From the NCBI GenBank assembly GCA_905116865.2, contig CAJHNH020002544.1:7501-71500 (forward strand): a DNA stretch of 64,000 nucleotides, given 5' to 3'. The notes below the pieces were generated by a model. It was not told where the DNA came from. It saw only the letters and a program-made list of their open reading frames with translations, and did not search any database. This document shows positions 57,096-64,000 of this stretch, one piece after another; within the stretch, counting starts at the first letter, position 1, and the number at the start of each line of letters is the position of its first letter. The stretch is from Candidula unifasciata (taxonomy: Eukaryota > Mollusca > Gastropoda > Stylommatophora > Geomitridae). A program made the translations under genes and the position numbers.

Positions 57096-57412
57096 ATCAT
57101 CCATTTACTTCTGAATGAACTCCCATGCACTTCTGCCTCTCAGCTCACAGCTATCACATGTTCACAGCAACACACAGTTGTGAAGTTGTTAAGCCATTTG
57201 CTTGCACTCCTTACCATTAGGCTCATGAGCAAAGTTTTTATGAAGATCCCTGGTATAATCATCTGAGCTACAGAGTATGTGCTTTGTGCAAATCTCAGCA
57301 GATGATTAGTTATTCTGCAGAGAGATCAAGCCATATAGGATAAACCTGGTGCAATGAAACTGATCCTCTTAATATTAAACATGAACACAGTGTGAAATAC
57401 CAACATTCTCAC

Positions 57413-57580
57413 CTTCACTGTACACACAGCCTTCATTGGATCTATTGGAATGCCATTCTCCTCCAACTCCCTCTTGAAAACTTTGAGGTCACCTTGGTCT
57501 GCAATACACACCCACCCATCTTTCTCCTCTACTGGTTCCATTAAAAGGCGGTTCAGGTGACTGTTTATAGCATCATTGAT
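57413..57580 (-). CDS. CERT1: CERT exon (start of START domain)
   Basis: Acceptor GGTTATCTGTCCAG, donor GTGAAG|GTGAGA; phase 0 both ends, 56 codons. Encodes INDAINSHLNRLLMEPVEEK, DGWVCIADQGDLKVFKRELE, ENGIPIDPMKAVCTVK. The first helix and strands of START: DGW...DLKVFKREL...NGIPIDPMKA aligns with the human NWQLVVEEGEMKVYRREV and NGIVLDPLKA. An internal ATG also opens this frame, but the acceptor and upstream codons show it is not the gene start. Confidence 0.97.
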
Positions 57581-57631
57581 CTGGACAGATAACCAAAAAA
57601 AGAAGAAAAATCACATAAATGGCATTCAAAA

Positions 57632-58454
57632 CAGGCATGTCAAACGCCCACAGACGGCCTTGCTGCTTTCTTGAAGCACACCTGTGGCCCACAGACCACA
57701 TACTGCTCTCTTGAAGCACACCTGTGGCCCACAGACCACAAACTACTCTCTTGAAGCACACTGTGGCCCGCAGACCACATGCTGCTCTCTTGAAGCACAC
57801 CTGTGGCCCGCAGACTATATGATGCTCTCTTGAAGCACACCTGTGGCCCGCAGACTATATGATGCTCTCTTGAAGCACACCTGTGGCCCACACACCACAT
57901 ACTGCTCTCTTGAAGCACACCTGTGGCCCGCAGACTATATGATGCTCTCTTGAAGCACACCTGTGGCCCACACACCACATACTGCTCTCTTGAAGCACAC
58001 CTGTGGCCCGCAGACTATATGATGCTCTCTTGAAGCACACCTGTGGCCCGCAAACCACATGATGCTCTCTTGAAGCACACTGTGGCCCACAGACCACATG
58101 CTGCTCTCTTGAAGCACACCTGTGGCCCGCAGACCACATGCTGCTCTCTTGAAGCACACCTGTGGCCCGCAGACCACATGCTGCTCTCTTGAAGCACACT
58201 GTGGCCCACAGACCACATGCTGCTCTCTTGAAGCACACCTGTGGCCCGCAGACCACATGCTGCTCTCTTGAAGCACACCTGTGGCCCGCAGACCACATGC
58301 TACTCTCTTGAAGCACACCTGTGGCCCGCAATAAAAAAAAATATTATGCAATCATTTATATTTAATGACTTCAATTAGTTGTTTTGTGTGGCCCCAGTAA
58401 CAACACAAATGTGACCCATATGGCGCTCTGGGGACCCTCAGTTTCACATGCCTG
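57632..58454. mobile_element. hAT-like MITE with an internal 40-bp minisatellite
   Basis: Terminal inverted repeats CAGGCATGTCAAACG (57632-57646) and AGTTTCACATGCCTG (58440-58454), 13 of 15 matching. Flanks attcaaaa / atttagag match at 5 of 8, a possible decayed 8-bp target duplication. Inside (57660-58330) is a 39-40-bp unit repeated about 17 times: GCTCTCTTGAAGCACACCTG plus TGGCCCGCAGACCACATGCT. Animal hAT MITEs of the form CAGGGGTGTCAAAC...GGCCCGCGGGCC are common; the repeat unit contains the GGCCCGCAGACCACA part of that interior. It lies in the CERT intron 51 bp from an exon. Confidence 0.75.
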
Positions 58455-58589
58455 ATTTAGAGTTTACAAAATTGAAATCCTAATATCTAGAAATAGACAA
58501 TTTAAACTGAGGAAAAGAACTGTCTGCCATGTGCATCTATCCAGTTGTTTACATGGTTCTACAATATGAACAATAGATAAAGAATTGAC

Positions 58590-58985
58590 ATCACAGCACT
58601 CGGGGCATTTTCATGTGTGTTCCGTCCTTATCTTCAGCAGCCAGAACAGAGTTCCAATACTGATGGAACCGGTCACAGTCTGGTTATGTGTCCGTCTTGC
58701 CTTTCCTCTTAGTGTAGTGAGCCAGCAAGACCCCCTGATTGCACCCAGGTACCCCATTCTCTCTAGGCTATAATAATCTTGTTTTTCTACTGATTCTGTT
58801 GCTTGTTCCTAAACAGCCTTGACCACATCTGCCTTGTCATGTATCAATTCACCACCCAATGGTGCAGATCCAGCCAATATGTCTGCCTGTTCATTACCCA
58901 CCACGCGGCATTGCCTGATAAAAAGATCCAAAGTATGCTCACTACCCGTGACCTTCCCAGTAAAGCTTGGACTTAAGATCGTGTC
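58590..58985 (-). mobile_element. LINE family LX copy 7
   Basis: Minus strand: RQCRVVGNEQADILAGSAPL, GGELIHDKADVVKAV, then broken linker and the LX end near 58590-58640 (LLKIRTEHTENAPSAV). RNase H C terminus and family tail only. Confidence 0.85.
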
Positions 58986-59160
58986 ACAACCGCCAAGATA
59001 AATAGAAAAAAGAGCAAGAGGAAAGCGAAGAGATAAATACCTGGATGGCGCGGCCATTTAGATGGGGTGAGACAAGAGCAGAGACCTGATCATGTGGGAT
59101 TGTGAAACACAGCCCCCTCACTCATCAGCAGGGCACATGATGATAGTACGTTAACAGACA
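58986..59160 (+). mobile_element. LINE basic-tail remnant
   Basis: KRARGKRRDKYLDGAA-like reading, then ...MWDCETQPPH. Same type as 62240-62420 and 40940-41010, the end of another LINE family. Confidence 0.5.
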
Positions 59161-59365
59161 AATATATTTATACCTATAATCATTATCAGGTATCACATTT
59201 TAATATACATAAACAAAAATGGCAAGGCTTTTATTATAATCAACCTTAGTCATAAAGGGACCAATATAAAATGATCAGTTTCATTATGTTGGCATCACAT
59301 TAATTTTAGAGATGTGAAGTGTGAAACATAACTTCAGATACTTTGGCCAAACAATAAATACTCAC

Positions 59366-59440
59366 CTCTTTATAGAATGGATGAGAAGAAGACAGAGATA
59401 TGGCATGGTCTGGCTTGCTTGTGGATTCAACAATTCTCTT
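59366..59440 (-). CDS. CERT1: CERT exon (spacer between FFAT and START)
   Basis: Acceptor TTTGTTTCAAACAG, donor AAAGAG|GTGAGT; phase 0 both ends, 25 codons. Encodes KRIVESTSKPDHAISLSSSH, PFYKE. It corresponds to the poorly conserved spacer following the FFAT motif (human KVRLHWPTSLPSGDAFSS region). Serine-rich, so potentially phosphorylated. The 26-residue alternative exon of vertebrate CERT_L was not found in the intron. Confidence 0.9.
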
Positions 59441-59579
59441 CTGTTTGAAACAAAACAAAACTTGATTTACAGTTCTAGCAGTAAGAAAAGACTGCACTGT
59501 CTTTAAAATATTTCCATTCAAATATGACACATCAATTCCCATGTCTTTTAGGTCTTCTTATAGCTCTATGGTTGTCAGA

Positions 59580-59835
59580 GCAGCCATATGGTTAGTGGAG
59601 TTGTTTGCTGGCTCACTGATCATGTCTTCAACTCTTCACTGTTGTGGGGCTTTTAAAAATATTGACCTGGACTTGCATGTTGAGGCAGCCTAAAAATGGT
59701 ATAGGAAATGTTCTGGAAAGTAAAGGCTGCTGCCACATCAACCCTCGACTGCCAATTGATCTATACAAAACAGCAGACAGGCACCCTATATCCATTATGA
59801 CATGGGAAAAAGTGTCATTAAGTTCTTTACTAGCT
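59580..59835 (+). mobile_element. SINE family A (diverged)
   Basis: CAGCCATATGGTTAGTGGAG head, TGTCTTCAACTCTTC, then TGGACTTGCATGTTGAGGCA, ATGTTCTGGAAAGTAAAGGC and GACTGCCAATTGATCTATAC, with an AAAGTGTCATTAAGTTCTTT end. Confidence 0.7.
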
Positions 59836-59926
59836 CTTTAGAAAGAGCCTGTTTTCTGTTGGTAAGTGACTGGGCTTCATTTTCCTAAGATATCAAAACT
59901 GCTGCCTCCAAAAAATTAAACACACA

Positions 59927-60196
59927 ATGACCAATGAAGTCTCATAGGGGTGTTAACTCTTGTTTAGATCATCTATACATCATGATCAATGAAGTCTCAT
60001 AGGGGTACTAACTCTTGTTTAGATCATCTATACACCATGACCAATGAAGACTCATAGGGGTACTAACTCTTGTTTAGATCATCTATACATCATGACCAAT
60101 GAAGTCTCATAGGGGTACTAACTCTTGTTTAGATCATCTATACACCATGACCAATGAAGTCTCATAGGGGTGTTAACTCTTGTTCAGATCATCTAT
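59927..60196. repeat. 55-bp minisatellite, about 4.8 units
   Basis: Unit CATGACCAATGAAGTCTCAT, AGGGGTACTAACTCTTGTTT, AGATCATCTATACAC. Almost no divergence between units. Confidence 0.97.
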
Positions 60197-60414
60197 TTTT
60201 CCTCCACCTCTCTCTTTACACCTTTGCTTTCTCCTTCTTTGACCTTTTAATTTGTTCTTTAATATTATTTCAATGATGTGCAACTTCCTTGGTTATTCTT
60301 GAGCCTTCCACAAACCTGTAATCTCTTTTCTTTTGAATCTGCCTAGCATTTCCCAATAAGTTGCATAATACATTTATACTTTAATGTAGCTACTTAAAGT
60401 TGGTTGTGAATCCT
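60197..60414. other. CERT intron, pyrimidine-rich, no feature seen
   Basis: No gene or repeat family recognised. Confidence 0.6.
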
Positions 60415-60570
60415 TTACAGGATGGTGCAGAAGCAAGGTTCCTTGCCTCTCAGGCAGATGCACTCCGACCGAAGGAAGCTCCCAATTAGTTGACTCTTAT
60501 GAGATGCTTTTGGGTAGATGGTCTATTCTTGTTTTCCCTATAATAGGGCCCCGGAACACACATGGTGAAG
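60415..60570 (+). repeat. Family G right arm
   Basis: AGGTTCCTTGCCTCTCAGGC, AGATGCACTCCGACC, AGCTCCCAATTAGTTGACTC, TTCTTGTTTTCCCTATAATA and GGGCCCCGGAACACACATGG. Corresponds to 42720-42859. Confidence 0.75.
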
Positions 60571-60629
60571 CATTTATTTAACACATGTAGCTTTCACTGA
60601 AACAAACTCAAAATATGGACAATACAAAC

Positions 60630-60716
60630 CTTTTCTTCTTCTTTTTCTAGTTTGTCTAATGTGGCGTCAACCGCATCGTAAAATTCTTCCTCTGGTATCA
60701 AACAATGAGGGCCCTC
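60630..60716 (-). CDS. CERT1: CERT exon with FFAT-like motif
   Basis: Acceptor TTGATTCACAG, donor GAAAAG|GTTTGT (a weaker GTTTGT donor); phase 0 both ends, 29 codons. Encodes EGPHCLIPEEEFYDAVDATL, DKLEKEEEK. EFYDAVD after an acidic run is a FFAT-like motif (consensus EFFDAxE), the site that binds the MSP domain of VAP proteins in the ER membrane. Human CERT has GPNSLINEEEFFDAVEA; the phosphorylatable Ser before the motif in human CERT is Cys here. Confidence 0.96.
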
Positions 60717-60849
60717 CTGTGAATCAAAAGATTGTAGCTTTCATGATAAGATTTTATAACTCAAATTAAACCTAACAATTCCCAGCTCTCAATGTTACAG
60801 ACAATTATTACAATAATTTCAACAAGAAAAAAACTTTTGGATATGGATT

Positions 60850-61095
60850 CTGTTTTAATAGTGAGTTTTGCATGCCATGAACATTCATTTTACAGGTCTA
60901 GCCTATTTGTATGCAAACTGTTGGTTTCTCACCTCTGAGGCAGATCCACTCTGACTTAAAAGGAAATTACCTTTGCCTGTTGGGGGGGGGGGGGGGGGGG
61001 GGGGTGGGTATTATTCTTCCTCCTAAAGTGGAATCCCCAGAACCGACAAAGGGTGGGTGTGCATGAAGAAAAATGACCTTATGGGAGGGGGGAAG
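60850..61095 (+). repeat. Family G copy with long G tract
   Basis: AGTTTTGCATGCCATGAACA, TTCATTTTACAGGTCTAGCC, ATGCAAACTGTTGGTTTCTC and CAGATCCACTCTGACTTAAA, then a G tract of about 25 (60979-61003), CCTCCTAAAGTGGAATCCCC. Same order as 52505-52800. Confidence 0.7.
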
Positions 61096-61359
61096 GGGTT
61101 GAACTGATAAAAGTAATTCAAAGTGCACTATTTCTGATTAACTTCACCAGTTACTGAAAGAGACAGAAATACAGAGAGCAGAACTGTATCCATATGCTAA
61201 AGTAAATCTGGCCTTGCAAGTCTCAACCCTAATGCCATTCTAAATAAAGTGGAGTTTGGTATACATGTAGTAATTTGTTTTAACCACTTCAAGTGGTAAA
61301 CGGTAAATCAAAAAGTACACAGGTAGATAAAGGATCCTATGACACCAATAGTATATGAT
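61096..61359. other. CERT intron, no feature seen
   Basis: No feature seen. Confidence 0.6.
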
Positions 61360-61745
61360 ACCAGAGTCATGTTTTTATAGATCAATCTGCACTTGGTGGG
61401 TGAAGGGTTAGCATCACACTGGCCGCCTTTACCTTCCAGGACATTACATAAAACCAATTTTAGCTGGCTGACCTGGAAGTCAAAAATAATCCAACATTTT
61501 GCGGAGAGGAGAGGAGAGCATATGGTCACAACACTACAGTGGTTCTTTGAAAACAGGTAAGTTAAGTGTAGGAAAGGGCCCTTTTCCAAGCCATTAGGCA
61601 TACAGAACTAGACCTATATTTTATATACCAATCGGCATTCAGTGGGTTATGTGGTCAGCATCAGCTGATATCTTTACTTCCCAAGACTTTACCTGGTAAC
61701 CATTAAAGGCTGGGACGACCTGGAAGCCAAAGTTACTTTAGGTAA
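61360..61745 (-). mobile_element. Two SINE family A copies in tandem, both reverse
   Basis: Copy at 61360-61560: ATAGATCAATCTGCACTTGG, TCACACTGGCCGCCTTTACC, TTCCAGGACATTACATAAAA, GGCTGACCTGGAAGTC. Copy at 61565-61745: GGAAAGGGCCCTTTTCCAAG, GACCTATATTTTATATACCA, GTGGTCAGCATC and GACCTGGAAGCCAAAG. A direct insertion of one into the flank of the other. Confidence 0.8.
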
Positions 61746-62229
61746 ACAGGTTTAAGATCAATATTCTGAGAATCAAGATAAATAACTACATAGCACCAGC
61801 ACCACATGATAGCAAAAAGTGCAATACTTTGTCTTGTTTAGTAAGTAAAACTGAAATATTAAGATAGTAAATCATTCAGAAGACTTCTTATGTCCATCCC
61901 TAAAGAAGAAACCACAAGTATTAGATTTCATTACAACCAACATTCAAACTAATAAACTTCTTGCAATTTTACTTGCAGCTAAAATTATAGGTGCATATAA
62001 TTCACTAAATGGTAAAGTGCTGTGTAGAGCCTGTGTGTTACATGCATGTAAGACATGAACAATAAATAGATAAGGTGGAAAACATTTACTAGCAGGAGTG
62101 ATTTTTGAGAAGAATACAAAGAATACTGTGGAATGACAGAAAAACAAATGAAGCAGTCCTCATTAAGTCAGAATAAAGTAGAAACTTACCAAAACACTTA
62201 GAAACAGTCAAGACAGTGTTTTTGGGCAT
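61746..62229. other. CERT intron, no feature seen
   Basis: AT-rich, no recognised feature. Confidence 0.6.
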
Positions 62230-62420
62230 GTTATGTATAGCAACAGACTTGAGAACTTGGTAACAATAGGTAAGACTGTTGGAAAGAGAGCAAGAGGAAG
62301 GCAAAGCAATACCTGGACGGCTTGGCCTTGTTGAGTGGGTGAGACAAGAACACTGATATATGAGATGGTGAAACCTGACAGCCTATATTTACAGTCATGG
62401 CAAGATGATGATTTAATTCA
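62230..62420 (+). mobile_element. LINE basic-tail remnant
   Basis: Reads GKTVGKRARGRQSNTWTAWP then stops, with MVKPDSLYLQSWQDDD. It is the basic C-terminal end of a LINE polyprotein, like 58986-59160. Confidence 0.55.
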
Positions 62421-62544
62421 ATATTTATATTTTATATATATATACATATATATATATTAGAAAATGAAATTTAAAAAAAAAAGGGGGGGGGGGGATTAAA
62501 GATGGTAGTAAAATAAAAACACTAACATATTTGATGACTCTTAC

Positions 62545-62637
62545 CTCATAATCTGGTCCTCCCACAATAATTTTTTTGCTCTTGTCTGATACAAAGGTTT
62601 TATATGCCTCTAGAAACTTTTTCCTTCTTTCAACTTC
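62545..62637 (-). CDS. CERT1: CERT exon upstream of FFAT (first visible)
   Basis: Acceptor GATTTTTTATTAG, donor ATGAG|GTAAGA; phase 0 both ends, 31 codons. Encodes EVERRKKFLEAYKTFVSDKS, KKIIVGGPDYE. It matches the human stretch ending KKSHFGGPDYEE at the end of the middle helical region. The preceding exon (with the [20 protein letters not shown] helix in human) was searched for between 62650 and 64000 and not found. Confidence 0.95.
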
Positions 62638-63069
62638 CTAATAAAAAATCCAAGCCATGCATTAGAAGAAAAAAAAGCTGGAAAAAAACCAACTCTACAT
62701 CAAGATGGAACAAGTAACACCAAAAGTTCTGACAAATTTTTTTCTTGGATACTATATCTTTGATAAGACGACAGTTACTTGGAACTTGATTTACAGTGTA
62801 ATCCCCTCATTTACGTAAATCTCAAATCAATTTCACCAAAATTTCGTTAGGCATACAGCATCATCACTGCTGATTTTTTTTTTTTAAACACATCATCTCA
62901 GTGACACATGGTGATACAGTGAATAAATCCAGTTTTTTAGAGTCACATAAGTTTTTATGAAGGTTGTGTCTGTGTTGATAATGATCCAGACAATCAGATA
63001 ACTTAATATCAAAATCTAATTTGAGCATCCAAATCTTTCTCTTTTAATTAATTCTTTCAGTGTCATGCA
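62638..63069. other. CERT intron, no feature seen
   Basis: No CERT exon seen. A T run lies at 62874-62885. Confidence 0.6.
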
Positions 63070-63330
63070 AAGATTCTTCTTCAGCATTCGGAGCCCTTGA
63101 GGTTCATTGCTAGTCCCTTGCCTCAGTTTATCTCTGACTGAAATTCTCTTTCCAGCCGGTGACTCCAAGTGTTTGTAGGCCTGCCTGTATTTCTTCACTG
63201 TCTTCTTGGTCTGCTAACATTCAACTCTTTTGTGCAGAGTTTAGATCTCTGTTTTCTGCCAGTCTTTCTATATGCTTTAACAATTGTAGTATCTTAGCCC
63301 TTACAAAAGCATATGTTATTTTAAATAATA
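63070..63330 (-). repeat. Dispersed repeat M, copy 2
   Basis: TTCTTCTTCAGCATTCGGAG, CCCTTGAGGTTCATTGCTAG, TCTGACTGAAATTCTCTTTC as at 47760. A minus-strand open frame (63016-63198) with RQAYKHLESPAGKRISVRDK is basic but not recognised. Confidence 0.5.
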
Positions 63331-63479
63331 AATTATCAGCTCTGTGAAGTTAATAATAACACTTCGGAACAGAAGGAATTAAAGAAACATCAAATAACAA
63401 CGGCTGGAGGAATCACATAACTATATCATCAAGTAGCTTTTATGTCATCATCATGTATCAGGTCCTTTACAGAATATCG
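63331..63479. other. No feature seen
   Basis: No feature seen. Confidence 0.5.
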
Positions 63480-64000
63480 CTCTCTACATAGCCTGCAAGT
63501 ATGAAATTCAGGTCTCTTTGCATCTCTCCTGCCTCATGTGGTTTCCTACCTAAGGTGTCCTTAATATGATGTGTTCACCAAAAATGAACATGCTAGTCGG
63601 CCCCAGCCTTCTTTCCTGGCACCATGTTTTCTGCTATTATTCTTTCCACCATGGTGCTTGGTATGGTTGTTCCCAGAACAAGATGCTGTTTATTGATGTC
63701 CAAATCTTTTAGGATATCAGTATTTCTTTTCTTCTTGGTCCATGGTGCTCTGTGAATCCCTCTGTAGCATTTCCACGCAACAATCTCTATTTTCTTCCTT
63801 CATGATGGCAAGACAGTCCATGACACATCCATATGCTGCTACAGGAAAAATGCATGATTTCAAAATTTTGACTTTGATTTCCTTGCTGGTGCTTAGTCTC
63901 AGACATTTAATGCTGTTTAATCTGTGTACTTAAGTACTACCATGGCTATCATCCTTTTGAATTCTGTTGAACAGCTGCCATTGCTTGACATGACAGCAGC
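63480..64000 (-). mobile_element. Degenerate LINE (RTE/L2-like C terminus), runs off the window
   Basis: Minus strand, from the edge inwards: EFKRMIAMVV, ALNV.., LARKSKSKF (thumb region), HGCVMDCLAI-like, IVAWKCYREIHRAPWTKKKR, NTDILKDLDINKQHLVLGTT, ERIIAENMVPGKKAGAD. WKCYRxIHRxPWTxK followed by NxxILKxL is a signature of this LINE C terminus. Many stops and shifts; the RT core should lie beyond 64000. Confidence 0.75.

Larger units (their letters stand above)
49125..62637 (-). other. CERT1: CERT (ceramide transfer protein) gene span, 3' part, eight exons
   Basis: Exons, 5' to 3' on the minus strand: 62637-62545, 60716-60630, 59440-59366, 57580-57413, 56344-56281, 53910-53711, 50986-50863 and 49252-49125. 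Total 939 nt: 312 codons plus stop, every intron GT-AG, all phases consistent (0,0,0,0,1,0,1). The order of motifs follows human CERT: the GGPDYEEGP run, the FFAT-like motif, a spacer, then the START domain to the terminal KPILF. CERT carries ceramide from ER to trans-Golgi, docking on ER VAP proteins through FFAT and on Golgi PI4P through its PH domain. The PH domain and coiled-coil exons are not in the window and should lie beyond 64000. No paralogue signs: all exons are open and splice sites intact. The introns hold LX LINE ends, SINEs and minisatellites. Confidence 0.95.

Noticed and set aside
57573..58351. Cys-rich repeat proteins on the minus strand (for example VLQESSMW...CASREQH)
   Set aside because: Translations of the 40-bp array in the MITE; unit length 39-40 makes the frames drift, and no start or splice context fits CERT.

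Overview
The window is nuclear DNA from an intron-rich animal. Protein-coding sequence is sparse and almost everything else is repeats. The best guess for the organism is a mollusc, probably a heterobranch gastropod such as a sea slug. That guess rests on inference: one gene is clearly an orthologue of metazoan ceramide transfer protein (CERT), and the reverse-transcriptase and RNase H fragments look like those I recall from sea-slug genomes. Nothing looks bacterial or organellar.

Two genes can be assembled exon by exon, and they converge. On the + strand (8306-26460) lies the 3' part of an immunoglobulin-superfamily gene. It has a 21-nt linker microexon, an Ig domain split over two exons (16781-16943, 20601-20728), a 24-nt microexon (23405-23428) and a terminal exon (26318-26460) ending in a hydrophobic tail with no cytoplasmic part, as expected for a GPI-anchored or minimal type I membrane protein. 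On the - strand (62637 down to 49125) lie eight exons of a CERT (CERT1/COL4A3BP) homologue. They encode the end of the middle region, a FFAT-like motif and the whole START lipid-transfer domain (312 codons plus stop). Its PH-domain exons must lie beyond position 64000. All junctions in both genes agree in phase. About 22.7 kb of repeats separates the two stop codons.

The rest is mobile and tandem DNA. Left edge: 754 bp of (GATA)n and a (CAGA)n tract, then an internally deleted LINE that keeps part of the reverse transcriptase fused in frame to a restriction-like endonuclease domain (1371-2333). LINE remnants of several families are scattered throughout; one family ('LX' here, with RNase H and a CPECCD-type C terminus) occurs at least eight times, always as 3' ends. 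There are three tRNA-derived SINE families: A (two different heads on one body), B (good A and B boxes) and C. MITEs include a piggyBac-like family with TTAA ends (three copies) and a hAT-like element with a 40-bp array grown inside it. A palindromic dispersed repeat (family G) and a companion (family H) carry long poly-G tracts. At least ten minisatellite arrays, with units of 16 to 98 bp, fill introns and the intergenic gap.

I found no convincing new multi-gene system. The most interesting items are the in-frame deleted endonuclease LINE with structured 3' UTR, the palindromic G-tract element, the array inside a MITE, the two-headed SINE family and the microexon-linked IgSF gene. Family letters are labels of mine, and repeat boundaries are approximate unless stated as exact.
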